Positions 19,543-29,241 of a DNA stretch of 64,000 nt are shown here, one piece after another; the stretch's first letter is position 1, and the number at the start of each line of letters is the position of its first letter. The DNA comes from Bacteroidia bacterium (GTDB taxonomy: Bacteria > Bacteroidota > Bacteroidia > B-17B0 > Aurantibacillaceae). The position numbers and the translations under genes were made by a program. Location of the stretch: positions 33,637 to 97,636 of the forward strand of contig JAEUTQ010000083.1 in assembly GCA_016787445.1 (NCBI GenBank), in the 5' to 3' direction. Below the pieces are notes generated by a model. The model was not told the DNA's origin, ran no database searches, and saw only the letters and a program-made list of their open reading frames with translations.

Positions 19543-20829
19543 ATGGCACAAGAAGCACAGAAAGAAAAAAGTATGGTTCTTCAAAAGGAAATGGTTGAAG
19601 GATTATTTGATGCATTATCTAAAGTTAGTGAAACAGGTAAAAAGGTATGTTACACGTTTGTTCCCGGAAATTTGTCTGAATTAATTAGAACATTCGATAT
19701 GTTACCGGTTTATCCTGAAATAAACGCTTTACAAAGTGCCATGCGAAAAAAATCCGCATCCTATATTAAGGAAGCGGAAAAGCATGCGCATTCTGAAGAT
19801 GTGTGCACATATGTGAAATGTGATGTTGGGATGTTAATGAAGGGAAACATTGGACCAACAGGGCAAAAATTACCTGAACCGGATATTTTATTATTAAGCT
19901 ACACAGGTTGCTTTACGTTCATGAAATGGTTTGAAACATTGAAGCGCGAATACCCTAACGCAAAAGTAATTATGCTTCATACTCCTTATCAGGAAAACGC
20001 TAAAATGACTCCTGAAATGGTACAATACATGGCTAAGCAATTGCGTGATGAGGTTATTCCCGTAATGGAAGAGGTAAGCGGTGTAAAATACGATGAAAAT
20101 AAACTTAAAAAGATTCTTGGGTATTCAAAGGAGGCAGGTGATTGGATTGCAAAGATATTCGATACCACTAAACATAAGCCCTCTCCTATTGATGCCTATT
20201 TTGCGGGAGTATATTATATAGGCCCTATTAATATTGGCTTTAGAGGAACACCGGAAGCGGTAGAATATTATAAGGAGTTGTATAGTGAAATTATGCAAAG
20301 AGTCGAAAAAGGTTTAGGACCAATTACGCCGGAGGGAGAGATGAAAGAGGAGAAATATAGATTGGTAGTTGAGGGTCCGCCAAACTGGACAAACTTCAGA
20401 GAGTTCTGGAAATTATTCTACGATATGGGAGCAGTGATTGTCGCGTCTTCCTATACTAAAGTTGGCGGAGTTTATGATATGGGTTGGAGGCATGATGCAT
20501 CTCGACCGTTAGAAACCCTGGCAGAATATTGTATGAATTGTTACACCAACCTTAACCTTCCTCAGCGAATTGAATTATTATCAAAATGCATCAAAGATTA
20601 CAAGGCGGATGGATATATTACAAATTCCATTAAGAGTTGCAATTCTTTTTCTGCCGGACAATTAGCCATGATGCGTGAAATTGAAGATAGGATGGAGGTG
20701 CCTGTAGGTTTTATTGAATCAGATTTGGTTGATCCGCGGTATTTTTCATATTCAAATATTAAGAACAGATTGGAGTCTTATTTCCAAATGCTGGGCCAAC
20801 GAAAAATGATGGAGAATCAAGAAGTATAA
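19543..20829 (+). CDS. bcrB: Benzoyl-CoA reductase (class I), beta/B subunit
   Basis: This 428-residue protein is the second catalytic subunit. Family features are a cysteine in SEDVCTYVKCDVG near 88, LSYTGCFTFMKWFE near 125, the segment SGVKYDENKL near 180, and a C-terminal ITNSIKSCNSFSAGQ near 365 with GFIESDLVDPRYFS after it. BcrB and BcrC jointly bind one [4Fe-4S] cluster and the aromatic CoA ester. It starts eight bases after bcrC. The gene is distinct from the third family member at 24895, which lacks a BcrC-like partner. Confidence 0.93.
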   Translation: MAQEAQKEKSMVLQKEMVEGLFDALSKVSETGKKVCYTFVPGNLSELIRTFDMLPVYPEINALQSAMRKKSASYIKEAEKHAHSEDVCTYVKCDVGMLMKGNIGPTGQKLPEPDILLLSYTGCFTFMKWFETLKREYPNAKVIMLHTPYQENAKMTPEMVQYMAKQLRDEVIPVMEEVSGVKYDENKLKKILGYSKEAGDWIAKIFDTTKHKPSPIDAYFAGVYYIGPINIGFRGTPEAVEYYKELYSEIMQRVEKGLGPITPEGEMKEEKYRLVVEGPPNWTNFREFWKLFYDMGAVIVASSYTKVGGVYDMGWRHDASRPLETLAEYCMNCYTNLNLPQRIELLSKCIKDYKADGYITNSIKSCNSFSAGQLAMMREIEDRMEVPVGFIESDLVDPRYFSYSNIKNRLESYFQMLGQRKMMENQEV

Positions 20830-20851
20830 AACACTTTAAACTAAAGTAAAA

Positions 20852-22270
20852 ATGAAAAAATATTATTTAGGAATTGACTTAGGTTCTACTACCTCAAAAG
20901 CTGTGATAGTAAACGAGAACGATGAAATAGTTGGAAGAGGAATCACAAATACACGTGCAAATTATAAAGTAGCGGCCGATATTGCTCGTGAGGAGGCTAT
21001 ATATGACGCACGATTTACTTTACTTCAAAGAAAAGTTGGCGCTGAAATGATAGACAAGCCCGAATTTAAAAAGTATTTAAAAGATCTACGAAATGTATTT
21101 CAATACGGACAGTTCAAAAGAAGAATGGACAGCTTGGAGAAAACACTGAGGAGTACCGTCTTGGCATTTACTTATGATAACAAAGAGGCCATAATAAAAG
21201 CATTAAACAGCATTATAGAAAGTATTCGTCCGCAAATTCATAACGGGTTTATTAATGAAAATCTAGGATCTAAAAATCAATTTTTCCGCGATATTGTAAG
21301 TGAAAGATATAATGCAGAGGTAGAAAAATATCCCGCTGAGTTTTATGAACCATTATTGTTGGCCTTTGATAAAAGTATTACTCCTACTGAAAACGAAATG
21401 GTACAATACAATTTTAAAGAGTTGATTTATGAGTCAATGAAAATTCTCGATGAAAAATATAAAGGATTGGCGGATGAACAAGAAGATGGCAGTAAAGAAG
21501 ATTGGTATTATGCCGAACTCAATGCTATAAAAAATAATTATAAAACAGTAGAGCATACTTTAAGACAGCACATTACTGATATTGCGGATGAGGATATTCA
21601 CATAGCAAAAATGGTGGGGACCGGTTATGGTAGAGCATTGTTGCCTTTCCCTGAAGATTGCATTAAGTCAGAAATTTTATGTCACGCCTTTGGAGCGCAT
21701 GCCGTGTTTCCGAATACAAGAACTGTGCTTGATATTGGTGGGCAAGATACAAAAGCGATTCAGGTAGACAGACATGGTTTAGTGACGAGTTTTCATATGA
21801 ATGACAGATGTGCTGCCGGTTGCGGAAGATACCTTGGTTATATTGCGGACGAGTTCGGACTTTCCTTAAATGAATTAGGCCCCGAAGCGAATAAAGCTTC
21901 AAAAGAAACCACTATATGCTCAACATGCACAGTTTTTGCTGGTGCTGAAGTTAAAGAATTACTTCACAATGGTGAGGAACGCCCAAATATTTTGGCGGGT
22001 TTACACAAAGCAATTGTTCAACGAGCCATGTCATTAATAGCACGATCGGGAGGTGTAAAAAACGAATTTACTTTCACCGGTGGAGTGGCAAGAAATGAAG
22101 CCGTTTTAAAATATGTAAAACAAATGGTGCGCGGTTCCTACGGCGAAGTCACAATGAACATACATACAGATTCAATTTTTATGGGCGCATTAGGAGGCGC
22201 AATGTTTGCAAGAAGAAATATTAATGCCGACTTACCTGTTCAGGAAAAGGCAACAAATGAAACATTATAA
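20852..22270 (+). CDS. bcrA: Benzoyl-CoA reductase (class I), alpha/A activase subunit
   Basis: This 472-residue ASKHA-fold ATPase couples ATP hydrolysis to low-potential electron transfer into BcrBC. It has the first phosphate motif LGIDLGSTTSKAV (6-18), the second VLDIGGQDTK near 293, and cluster cysteines in MNDRCAAGCGRY and CSTCTVF. A helical stretch of about 150 residues separates the first motif from the rest. This insertion and the length mark the Thauera-type BcrA rather than the shorter Azoarcus BzdP. Together with BcrD it forms the activase pair that bridges a [4Fe-4S] cluster. Confidence 0.94.
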   Translation: MKKYYLGIDLGSTTSKAVIVNENDEIVGRGITNTRANYKVAADIAREEAIYDARFTLLQRKVGAEMIDKPEFKKYLKDLRNVFQYGQFKRRMDSLEKTLRSTVLAFTYDNKEAIIKALNSIIESIRPQIHNGFINENLGSKNQFFRDIVSERYNAEVEKYPAEFYEPLLLAFDKSITPTENEMVQYNFKELIYESMKILDEKYKGLADEQEDGSKEDWYYAELNAIKNNYKTVEHTLRQHITDIADEDIHIAKMVGTGYGRALLPFPEDCIKSEILCHAFGAHAVFPNTRTVLDIGGQDTKAIQVDRHGLVTSFHMNDRCAAGCGRYLGYIADEFGLSLNELGPEANKASKETTICSTCTVFAGAEVKELLHNGEERPNILAGLHKAIVQRAMSLIARSGGVKNEFTFTGGVARNEAVLKYVKQMVRGSYGEVTMNIHTDSIFMGALGGAMFARRNINADLPVQEKATNETL

Positions 22271-22290
22271 TTAAACTATATTATACTAAG

Positions 22291-23151
22291 ATGAGCAAGT
22301 TAATTTATACAATGGGCGTGGATGTAGGGGGTAGTTATGTAAAGGCTGTTTTAATGCAATACGACAACGAAACCGGCAACCATAAATTAATAGATAAGCA
22401 AACTGAAAAAATCAGAAAGCGAAATCCTAAAGATGTAGTGGTGGATGCTGTTGATATTATTCTGGATAGAAACAAACTAAATTATGATAAGGACATATCT
22501 TATCTGGCTTCCACCGGAGAGGGGGAGATGGTGATTAAAAAGACCGGTCATTTTTATAGCATGACCTCACACGCGCGTGGAGGAATTTATTTTGCTCCGC
22601 AGGCAAAAACAATTGTTGATATGGGAGGTTTATATGTTAGAGCAATAAAGGTTGATGGCAGAGGAAAGGTTATTGATTATAAAATGACGGGACAATGCGC
22701 ATCAGGATCAGGACAGTTCATTGAAAACATTTCACGATATCTTGGATTAGCAATTGAAGAGGTTGGTGAAATTTCACTAAAAGCAGATAACCCTGAAGTG
22801 CCATCAGGAATATGCGCAGTTTTGGCTGAGACCGATGTAATTAATCTGGTATCAAAAGGCCTCTCTACACCCAATATTGTAAAGGGTATAAATATTTCAA
22901 TTGCACAGCGAGTGGTTAAACTACTAAGTTCTCTTAAAGCTGAATCGCCAATAGCATTGGTTGGAGGAATGGGAATGAACGCCGGCATGATACAGGCCAT
23001 TGAAGAACTATCATCGGAAAGTAAAAAAAATAAACTTGTCTTTGTTTCTCATCCTGATGCAATTTATTCTGGTGCAATAGGCGCTGCATTATGGGGTGGA
23101 TATCGATACTACAAGTTAAAATTAAAAAAGCCGGAGTTGTTAAGTGTTTAA
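22291..23151 (+). CDS. bcrD: Benzoyl-CoA reductase (class I), delta/D activase subunit
   Basis: This 286-residue partner ATPase of BcrA has the phosphate motif MGVDVGGSYVKAV (8-20), ASTGEGE near 72, GHFYSMTSHARG near 84, and the cluster cysteines in MTGQCASGSGQF and GICAVLAETDVIN. The whole protein follows the BcrD/BadG pattern without insertions. It ends the bcrCBAD block, and ten bases later a ligase gene starts on the same strand. Confidence 0.93.
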   Translation: MSKLIYTMGVDVGGSYVKAVLMQYDNETGNHKLIDKQTEKIRKRNPKDVVVDAVDIILDRNKLNYDKDISYLASTGEGEMVIKKTGHFYSMTSHARGGIYFAPQAKTIVDMGGLYVRAIKVDGRGKVIDYKMTGQCASGSGQFIENISRYLGLAIEEVGEISLKADNPEVPSGICAVLAETDVINLVSKGLSTPNIVKGINISIAQRVVKLLSSLKAESPIALVGGMGMNAGMIQAIEELSSESKKNKLVFVSHPDAIYSGAIGAALWGGYRYYKLKLKKPELLSV

Positions 23152-23161
23152 AATTTGAATC

Positions 23162-24907
23162 GTGAAATATTTGGAGTCTGACATAAAATTAGGTGATGTT
23201 ATTCCTAACATAGCTTTGTTTCTTAGTAAAAACAGTAAGAAGTTCGGCGATAAAATTGTTTTTTATGAAAAGGATAATGATGGTATTTACCGGGGGATTT
23301 CATGGAATAAATTTTATGACGACATTCTTAATATATCTTACAATCTTAAAAATGCCGGATTAAAAAGGGGAGATAAAGTTGTTTTGTTTTCAAGAAACTG
23401 CTTAAATATGCTTGAAACAGAATTAGCCATCATGGCTTCAGGTGCTATTGCTGTTCCAATTTTCGCGAGTTTCAAAAAGGACACAGCCGAATTACTGATA
23501 CAACATTCGGATGCGAAATATTTAATGGTGGAAGGCGAAAAACAATTAAGTGAACTCGATGAAAAATTAATTTTAAAAAAAATATGGACTTATGATAATA
23601 AAAAAATGGAGCGTCATAAGAATCTTTTTGAATATGCTGAATTGTTACATTCAAGAAAGGATTTAAACTATTCATTATGTGAAGACGCGTCGCCTGATGC
23701 TATTTGTTTGAATATGTATACATCCGGAACAATGGGAATTCCTAAATGCGTGCAACTAACGCATAAAAATATTCTTTCTCAACAAGCAGCAATACATAAA
23801 ATTCTTGGCATTAATGATACCGATAGATTTTTATCCTATTTGCCTTGGCACCATAGTTTCGGAGGGATATTTGAGTTGTTTTCATCGCTATACAACGGTT
23901 CAACATTTTATCTCGAAAGCAGCTATGGCAAAGACGTCAATAAGATTTTTGAAAATTGGAAACAGGTTAAGCCAACAGTATTCTTTAGTGTGCCAAAGGT
24001 ATATCAGTCTTTATTCGAGTTAACGACGCAAAGTAAAGAAGCAGAGGAGGTGTTTTTTAATAAGGGACTTAAGTTTGTTTTTACAGCCGCCGCCGCATTA
24101 CCGGAAAAATTATCTAACGAATTTGAAAAGCGCAAAATTCCGGTAATTGAAGGATGGGGATTAACAGAAACATCTCCTTGTTGCACATTAACCGACCCAT
24201 TGCTTAAAAGAGAAACAGGTGTTGTTGGTAAGCCAATTCCTGGTGTAAGTATACGAATTGCAGAAGATGACGAGATACAGGTAAAGGGGCCTAACGTGAT
24301 GGTTGGTTATTATAAAAACAATGAAGCCAATCAGGATATTTTCACCAGCGATGGATGGTATCGAACCGGAGACGTAGGAGAAATAACACCAACCGGACTT
24401 AAACTCATTTCAAGAAAAGACAGAATATTTAAACTATCTAACGGAGAAAAAGTTATCCCATCTGATTTAGAAAAGGCAATAGAGCTGAAGTGTCATTATG
24501 TTCAATATGCAATTGTAGCAGGTAGCGGCAAAGAACATCCGGTTGCACTAATCTTCCCAAATAAAAAATTGCTTGAAAAACCCGATTACCAAATATCACC
24601 TGACGAAGGATGTTTTTGCCCCAGAAGTTTGAATGAATTGGGAAAATGTTTAACAGGATGTTTAGCAATCGCAAATGAAAGCATAGGGCAGAAATTCGCA
24701 AAAATTAAATCGGCTGCAATTATTCTTGATGAACTTTCGTTAGACACAAATACGCTAACACCGTCTATGAAAGTGGCGCCAAAAAATGTAGTTGAAAAAT
24801 ATCGCGACCATCTTCATAATTTATACGGAGATAATGTACCCGTTGGCGAGGAAGTATATATTGTTGAATTGGATACTCACAAACTGAATTCGAAATGTAC
24901 CAAATAA
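23162..24907 (+). CDS. AMP-forming acyl/aryl-CoA ligase
   Basis: This 581-residue ANL-superfamily ligase has P-loop MYTSGTMGIPKCVQLTH near 182, the adenylate motif GWGLTETSP near 335 and GWYRTGDVGE near 400. The C-terminal region contains LSNGEKVIPSDLE. By length and layout it is nearest to long-chain acyl-CoA synthetases. Its position directly after bcrD makes activation of benzoate, 4-hydroxybenzoate or a cyclic acid plausible. The alternative is a 2-hydroxy acid for the neighbouring dehydratase-like pair. The start is GTG, and its end overlaps the next gene by 13 bases. Substrate is not readable from the sequence. Confidence 0.85.
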   Translation: MKYLESDIKLGDVIPNIALFLSKNSKKFGDKIVFYEKDNDGIYRGISWNKFYDDILNISYNLKNAGLKRGDKVVLFSRNCLNMLETELAIMASGAIAVPIFASFKKDTAELLIQHSDAKYLMVEGEKQLSELDEKLILKKIWTYDNKKMERHKNLFEYAELLHSRKDLNYSLCEDASPDAICLNMYTSGTMGIPKCVQLTHKNILSQQAAIHKILGINDTDRFLSYLPWHHSFGGIFELFSSLYNGSTFYLESSYGKDVNKIFENWKQVKPTVFFSVPKVYQSLFELTTQSKEAEEVFFNKGLKFVFTAAAALPEKLSNEFEKRKIPVIEGWGLTETSPCCTLTDPLLKRETGVVGKPIPGVSIRIAEDDEIQVKGPNVMVGYYKNNEANQDIFTSDGWYRTGDVGEITPTGLKLISRKDRIFKLSNGEKVIPSDLEKAIELKCHYVQYAIVAGSGKEHPVALIFPNKKLLEKPDYQISPDEGCFCPRSLNELGKCLTGCLAIANESIGQKFAKIKSAAIILDELSLDTNTLTPSMKVAPKNVVEKYRDHLHNLYGDNVPVGEEVYIVELDTHKLNSKCTK

Positions 24908-26097
24908 AGTCTACAGAGAAAATGAAAAAAATAATGAGTGATTATTTTCGCTCATTAGACACGGGTGAAAAGAAAATTGCCTGGTGTACCAGTGTTGGTC
25001 CGGCTGAAATACTTCGTTCTTTTGGTTTTGAAGTTTATTTTCCCGAAAATCATGGCGCCTTACTTGGTGCCACAAGAAGCGCAATGGATTACATACCGGA
25101 AGCTATTAAGTGTGGTTATTCAGGACATGTGTGTTCTTATACAACTGCTGATATTGGATCATACTTAAAAAAGCAAAGCCCTCTAAAATCTCACTACGGA
25201 TTAAAAGGCCATCCTAAGCCCGACTTGATTGCATACAACACCAACCAATGTAGAGAGGTACAAGATTGGTTTAATTTTTTTGCGGAGGAATTTAATTGTC
25301 CGATAATTGGGATACAACCTCCAAGACATATTGATGAGATAACCGACGAAGAAGTGACATTGGTAGTAAGTCAATTTAAACGAATGATACCGGTGTGTGA
25401 AAAAGTGAGCGGCGTAAAATTTGATTTAGATAAATTTAAGGAAGTTGTTAAGTTAAGTAAAGAGGCTACTTTACTTTGGCAAAAGGTATTAAAAACATCC
25501 ATCGCCGCGAATGCCCCTATTAGTTTTTTTGACGGTACAATTCACATGGGACCGATTGTTGTGTTAAGAGGAACACAGGTTGCGAAGGATTACTATACGG
25601 GATTGCTAAATGAGTTGGAAGAAAATGTAAAGAATAACATAGGATTTTTACCACAGGCTAAAACAAGAATATTTTGGGAAGGAATGCCTATATGGGGCAA
25701 ACTGCGAATGATGAGTGATTTGTTTTGTTCGAATCAGGCAGCTGTTGTAGCTTCTACTTATTGCAGCAGCTGGGTTTTTGATAAGTTCGATGAAAATGAT
25801 CCTTGGAACTCAACTGCGAAAGCGTATACTGAAATATTTATAAACCGAAGCGAAAAGGCAAAAATGAAAATGTTAGCGGAGTGGTTTAAAGAATATAAAA
25901 TAGATGGCATTATTTATCACGATACCAAAACGTGTTTTAATAATTCAAATGCAAAATTCGGCATGCCGCAAAGGCTAAAGGAAGCAACCGGAGTGCCGGC
26001 ATTAATTATTGAAGGTGATTTGTGTGACCTGCGTTTTTTTAGCGAGGGCCAAAGCATCACAAAAATTGAAACATTTTTAGAACAACTTCAAGAATGA
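24895..26097 (+). CDS. Lone BcrB/HgdB-type protein of the 2-hydroxyacyl-CoA dehydratase / double-cubane family
   Basis: This 400-residue protein belongs to the HgdB/BcrB fold: WCTSVGPAEILRSFGFEVYF (31-50), CGYSGHVCSYTTADIG near 73-88, SGVKFDLDKF near 171, HDTKTCFNNSN near 341 and IIEGDLCDLRFFS near 366. Ten or more cysteines include several at cluster-ligand positions. Only one such subunit is present here, unlike the two-subunit dehydratases and BCR. Stand-alone members of this family that work as homodimers with a dedicated activase are the double-cubane cluster proteins. It is followed four bases later by an activase fusion that is its probable partner. Function unknown: a second reductase, a dehydratase, or an accessory of BCR. 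Confidence 0.8.
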   Translation: MYQIKSTEKMKKIMSDYFRSLDTGEKKIAWCTSVGPAEILRSFGFEVYFPENHGALLGATRSAMDYIPEAIKCGYSGHVCSYTTADIGSYLKKQSPLKSHYGLKGHPKPDLIAYNTNQCREVQDWFNFFAEEFNCPIIGIQPPRHIDEITDEEVTLVVSQFKRMIPVCEKVSGVKFDLDKFKEVVKLSKEATLLWQKVLKTSIAANAPISFFDGTIHMGPIVVLRGTQVAKDYYTGLLNELEENVKNNIGFLPQAKTRIFWEGMPIWGKLRMMSDLFCSNQAAVVASTYCSSWVFDKFDENDPWNSTAKAYTEIFINRSEKAKMKMLAEWFKEYKIDGIIYHDTKTCFNNSNAKFGMPQRLKEATGVPALIIEGDLCDLRFFSEGQSITKIETFLEQLQE

Positions 26098-26101
26098 TAC
26101 T

Positions 26102-27943
26102 ATGAACTCAAATGCGCCTATAAAAGCTGCAGTTATCGGATTAGGTCCTGTAGGCATGATTTTGGCAGTTAAATTGCGAGAGGCCGGTTGTGATGTGGCC
26201 CTGTGTGAAATTAATGAAACTAAAGCCAAAAAAATCAGAAGCGAAGGAATCATTCTCGAAAATGTAATTAATACAAGGGCGAAGTTTGATAAAGTGTATA
26301 ATAAAATATCCGATTTAGGTTCGTTTGAACCTGAATATATATTTTTTGCTTTAAAAAGCACACAAACGTCCTCAGCGGCCAAAGACGCCGAGCAGTTAAA
26401 TACGGAGAAGCTTACCGTAATATCTGCGCAAAACGGAATTGATACCGAAAATCTGCTTGTCGCAAGTTTCGGTGAAACGAAAACACTAAGGCTAGTTGTG
26501 AACTTTGCAGGAAATAATGTTGCGCCTAATATTACGAAGGTAACTTTTTTCACCCCCCCTAACTATATAGGATCTGTTAATGACGCTAGAAAAGATAAGG
26601 CAATTCATCTGGCGGAATTATTAAATAAGGTAGACTTAAATACTGTTGCGGTTGATTCATTCGAATTAGTTAAGCGTATTTGGGAAAAAACTATTCTGAA
26701 CTCATCGCTCAGCGCATTATGCGGAGTTAGTCGTTTAACAATGGCGGAGGCAATGTCTGATCAGGATACGGTAGAATTAATAGAGCAGGTAATTTGCGAA
26801 GGTATTCAGGTTGCCGCGGCCGAGAAAATAAATTTTCCGGACGATTTTCTTCGACAATGCTTAAAATATTTAAAAAAGGGTGGCGACCATTTTCCCTCAC
26901 TGGCCGTCGACTTAATTAATAATCGTCCAACAGAAATCGACTACTTCAATGGAAAAATAGTTGATTATGGCAGAAAACATTATATACGAACTTCTTTAAA
27001 TCTTGCTTTTACAAACATGGTGAAGGCTATGTCTAATAAAAATATTTTATCGAGGGTGCCGGGTGCTGCTTTTGATGTAAATAAAAAAATATTGGAGAAG
27101 GGTCTCGTTGATAAGTCGCAATCTAAAGCGCAATATAAAAAAACAAATTGCTATCTCGGGATTGATTTAGGATCGGCATATACCAAATTTATCGTAATTG
27201 ATGAACAGAAAAAAATAGTGTTTCGTTATTGCATCTCAAGCATGGGTCAAGACAGTCAAACCCAAAAAAACATTTTACAAACTATAGCGTCTAATTTTAA
27301 TATAGTTTATAGTTGTGCAACTGGATACGGCCGAAAACACTTTGGAAATACCGACATTGTAAAAACAGAAATTAACTGTGCGGCTGCAGGCGTATCATAT
27401 TTTACACATGGCGAGAAGAATATAATTGATATTGGTGGAGAAGATATAAAAATTATCAGATGCGATAAAGATAATAACGTAGCGAACTTTTATATGAATG
27501 ATAAATGCGCTGCTGGCACGGGTTCCTTCTTGTCTGAAGCGGCCGAACGCGCGAATATTCATATTCACGAAATGAGCTCGCTGGCCGAATTATCTTCTTA
27601 TGAAAATGAGCTGAATAGTTTTTGCACAGTGTTTGCTAAAACAGAAATAATGAATTGGGTATTTGATGGTATGACAGCCTCAGATATTGCAAAAGGGATT
27701 TACATATCTATCGCAAATAAAATCGCAAAAATGAAAATAGACCCCGCCGCACCAACTGTGATAATTGGAGGCGTTATAGCAAATCACCCATACTTAAAAA
27801 AAATCCTCGAAACTAAGTTCAATAAGGAAATTAAGGTTGTGAACAACCCACAATTTGTTGTGGCATTAGGAGCGGCAGTTTTGGCCCGACAACATTTTTT
27901 AAAAAGCAAAGGAAAAGAATATAAAGAGCCCATTATTAATTGA
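26102..27943 (+). CDS. Ketopantoate-reductase-like domain fused to a BCR/dehydratase activase domain
   Basis: Residues 8-335 are an ApbA/PanE-type reductase, with Rossmann motif AVIGLGPVGMILA (10-22), K196 and N200 in the RIWEKTILN segment, and E278 in PTEIDYFNG. These match the Lys, Asn and Glu of ketopantoate reductases. Residues 350-600 are a complete ASKHA activase of the HgdC/BcrA/BcrD type: LGIDLGSAYTKF (352-363), IIDIGGEDIK (441-450), Cys469 in MNDKCAAGTG and Cys508 in SFCTVFAKTE, the two cysteines that bridge the activase cluster. One open frame spans both parts. It follows the lone HgdB-type gene by four bases. I know of no described protein with this pairing. Confidence 0.88.
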   Translation: MNSNAPIKAAVIGLGPVGMILAVKLREAGCDVALCEINETKAKKIRSEGIILENVINTRAKFDKVYNKISDLGSFEPEYIFFALKSTQTSSAAKDAEQLNTEKLTVISAQNGIDTENLLVASFGETKTLRLVVNFAGNNVAPNITKVTFFTPPNYIGSVNDARKDKAIHLAELLNKVDLNTVAVDSFELVKRIWEKTILNSSLSALCGVSRLTMAEAMSDQDTVELIEQVICEGIQVAAAEKINFPDDFLRQCLKYLKKGGDHFPSLAVDLINNRPTEIDYFNGKIVDYGRKHYIRTSLNLAFTNMVKAMSNKNILSRVPGAAFDVNKKILEKGLVDKSQSKAQYKKTNCYLGIDLGSAYTKFIVIDEQKKIVFRYCISSMGQDSQTQKNILQTIASNFNIVYSCATGYGRKHFGNTDIVKTEINCAAAGVSYFTHGEKNIIDIGGEDIKIIRCDKDNNVANFYMNDKCAAGTGSFLSEAAERANIHIHEMSSLAELSSYENELNSFCTVFAKTEIMNWVFDGMTASDIAKGIYISIANKIAKMKIDPAAPTVIIGGVIANHPYLKKILETKFNKEIKVVNNPQFVVALGAAVLARQHFLKSKGKEYKEPIIN

Positions 27944-27965
27944 TGATAAATTAAGACCTCACCCT

Positions 27966-29231
27966 ATGAAAATAAAAGGATTTCACGATAAAATAAAAGG
28001 AGTAGCAGCGATATATGACGATGTTTTTCTTATTAATGGAGCAAGAACACCATTCGGTAAACTGTGCGGAACCTTGTCGCAGGTATCGCCAACCGATTTA
28101 GGCATACTCGCGAGTAAGAACGCTTTACTAAAATCAAGTATTAATGCTGCCGATGTTGATCAGGTTTTTTACGCAAATATTGGTCAAAGCTCTTCCGATT
28201 GTTATTTTTTACCACGACATATTGCTTTGTACTCTGGCATTCCGCAATCAGTACCTGCATTAATGTTGCAGCGTATTTGTGGCTCAGGATTTGAAACTAT
28301 TATTGCGGGCGCAGAGCAAATTGCGGTAGGAAAATCGTCCGTTTCTATGTGTGGCGGAACCGAAAACATGTCTTTATCGCCAACAGTGAGTTTTGGAAAC
28401 AGAATGGGGTATGCATTAGGAAAGATTGATTTTAAGGATATGTTATGGGAAGCGTTAAACGATACCGCTGCGGTTCCAATGGGATGCACTGCGGAGAATG
28501 TGGCTGTTAAGTATAAAATATCAAAGGCAGATGCCAATGAGTACGCTAAGCTGTCTATCGACCGTTATATTAAAGCTAAGGCAAGAGGTTTTTATGAAGA
28601 TGAAGTGTTAAAAGTAAACTCACAGCTAATAGAAGCTGAAGGATTAAAACCACGTAAAATAGCACTGCCTAAATCAGTCAAAGATTTTTGTGTTGATGAA
28701 AATGTACGACCTGCCGATTTGGAAGCCATGGCCAATTTACCTTCTGTTTTTGCACATGACGGTGTGCAAACCGCGGCAAATTCGAGCGGAATAGTTGATG
28801 GCGCGGCAACTGTATTAGTTGCCGATAAATCTTTCATAGCAGCTCGTTCTATTAAGCCTTTATCAAAAATAGTGGCATCGGCAACGAGTGCATTAGATCC
28901 AAATGTAATGGGTTTGGGTCCTGTACCTACAATAAAATTATTGTTGGAAGTTACAGGTTTGTCTTTAAGTCAGATTGGTTTAATTGAAATTAATGAGGCG
29001 TTCGCAGCTCAATATATCGGTTGCGAGCGAGAATTAAATCTTAACAGAGATATATGTAATGTAAATGGCGGCTCAATAGCTTTAGGACATCCTTTGGCTG
29101 CAACAGGCACGCGCTTATCCTTAACTATTTCGCGCGAAATGAAAGCGAGAAAAGTGAAATATGGAATAGCCTCTGCCTGTATAGGCGGCGGACAAGGCAC
29201 CGCAATTTTATTTGAAAACACAGAAATATAA
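27966..29231 (+). CDS. Thiolase (acyl-CoA acetyltransferase)
   Basis: This 421-residue thiolase keeps all catalytic residues: nucleophile Cys105 in RICGSGFE, His375 in GGSIALGHPLAATG and Cys405 in ACIGGGQG, with NEAFAAQ near 343. An N-terminal extension of about 16 residues precedes the usual start. Within this operon it would cleave 3-oxopimeloyl-CoA to glutaryl-CoA and acetyl-CoA, the last step before the lower pathway. That assignment is by context, since thiolase chain-length specificity cannot be read from sequence. Confidence 0.9.
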   Translation: MKIKGFHDKIKGVAAIYDDVFLINGARTPFGKLCGTLSQVSPTDLGILASKNALLKSSINAADVDQVFYANIGQSSSDCYFLPRHIALYSGIPQSVPALMLQRICGSGFETIIAGAEQIAVGKSSVSMCGGTENMSLSPTVSFGNRMGYALGKIDFKDMLWEALNDTAAVPMGCTAENVAVKYKISKADANEYAKLSIDRYIKAKARGFYEDEVLKVNSQLIEAEGLKPRKIALPKSVKDFCVDENVRPADLEAMANLPSVFAHDGVQTAANSSGIVDGAATVLVADKSFIAARSIKPLSKIVASATSALDPNVMGLGPVPTIKLLLEVTGLSLSQIGLIEINEAFAAQYIGCERELNLNRDICNVNGGSIALGHPLAATGTRLSLTISREMKARKVKYGIASACIGGGQGTAILFENTEI

Positions 29232-29241
29232 AAAAAGGTTT

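Noticed and set aside
18338..23151. Azoarcus-type BzdNOPQ or a 2-hydroxyglutaryl-CoA dehydratase with activator
   Set aside because: BcrA length and long insertion, BcrC signatures and the adjacent dch-had-oah set point to Thauera-type BCR.
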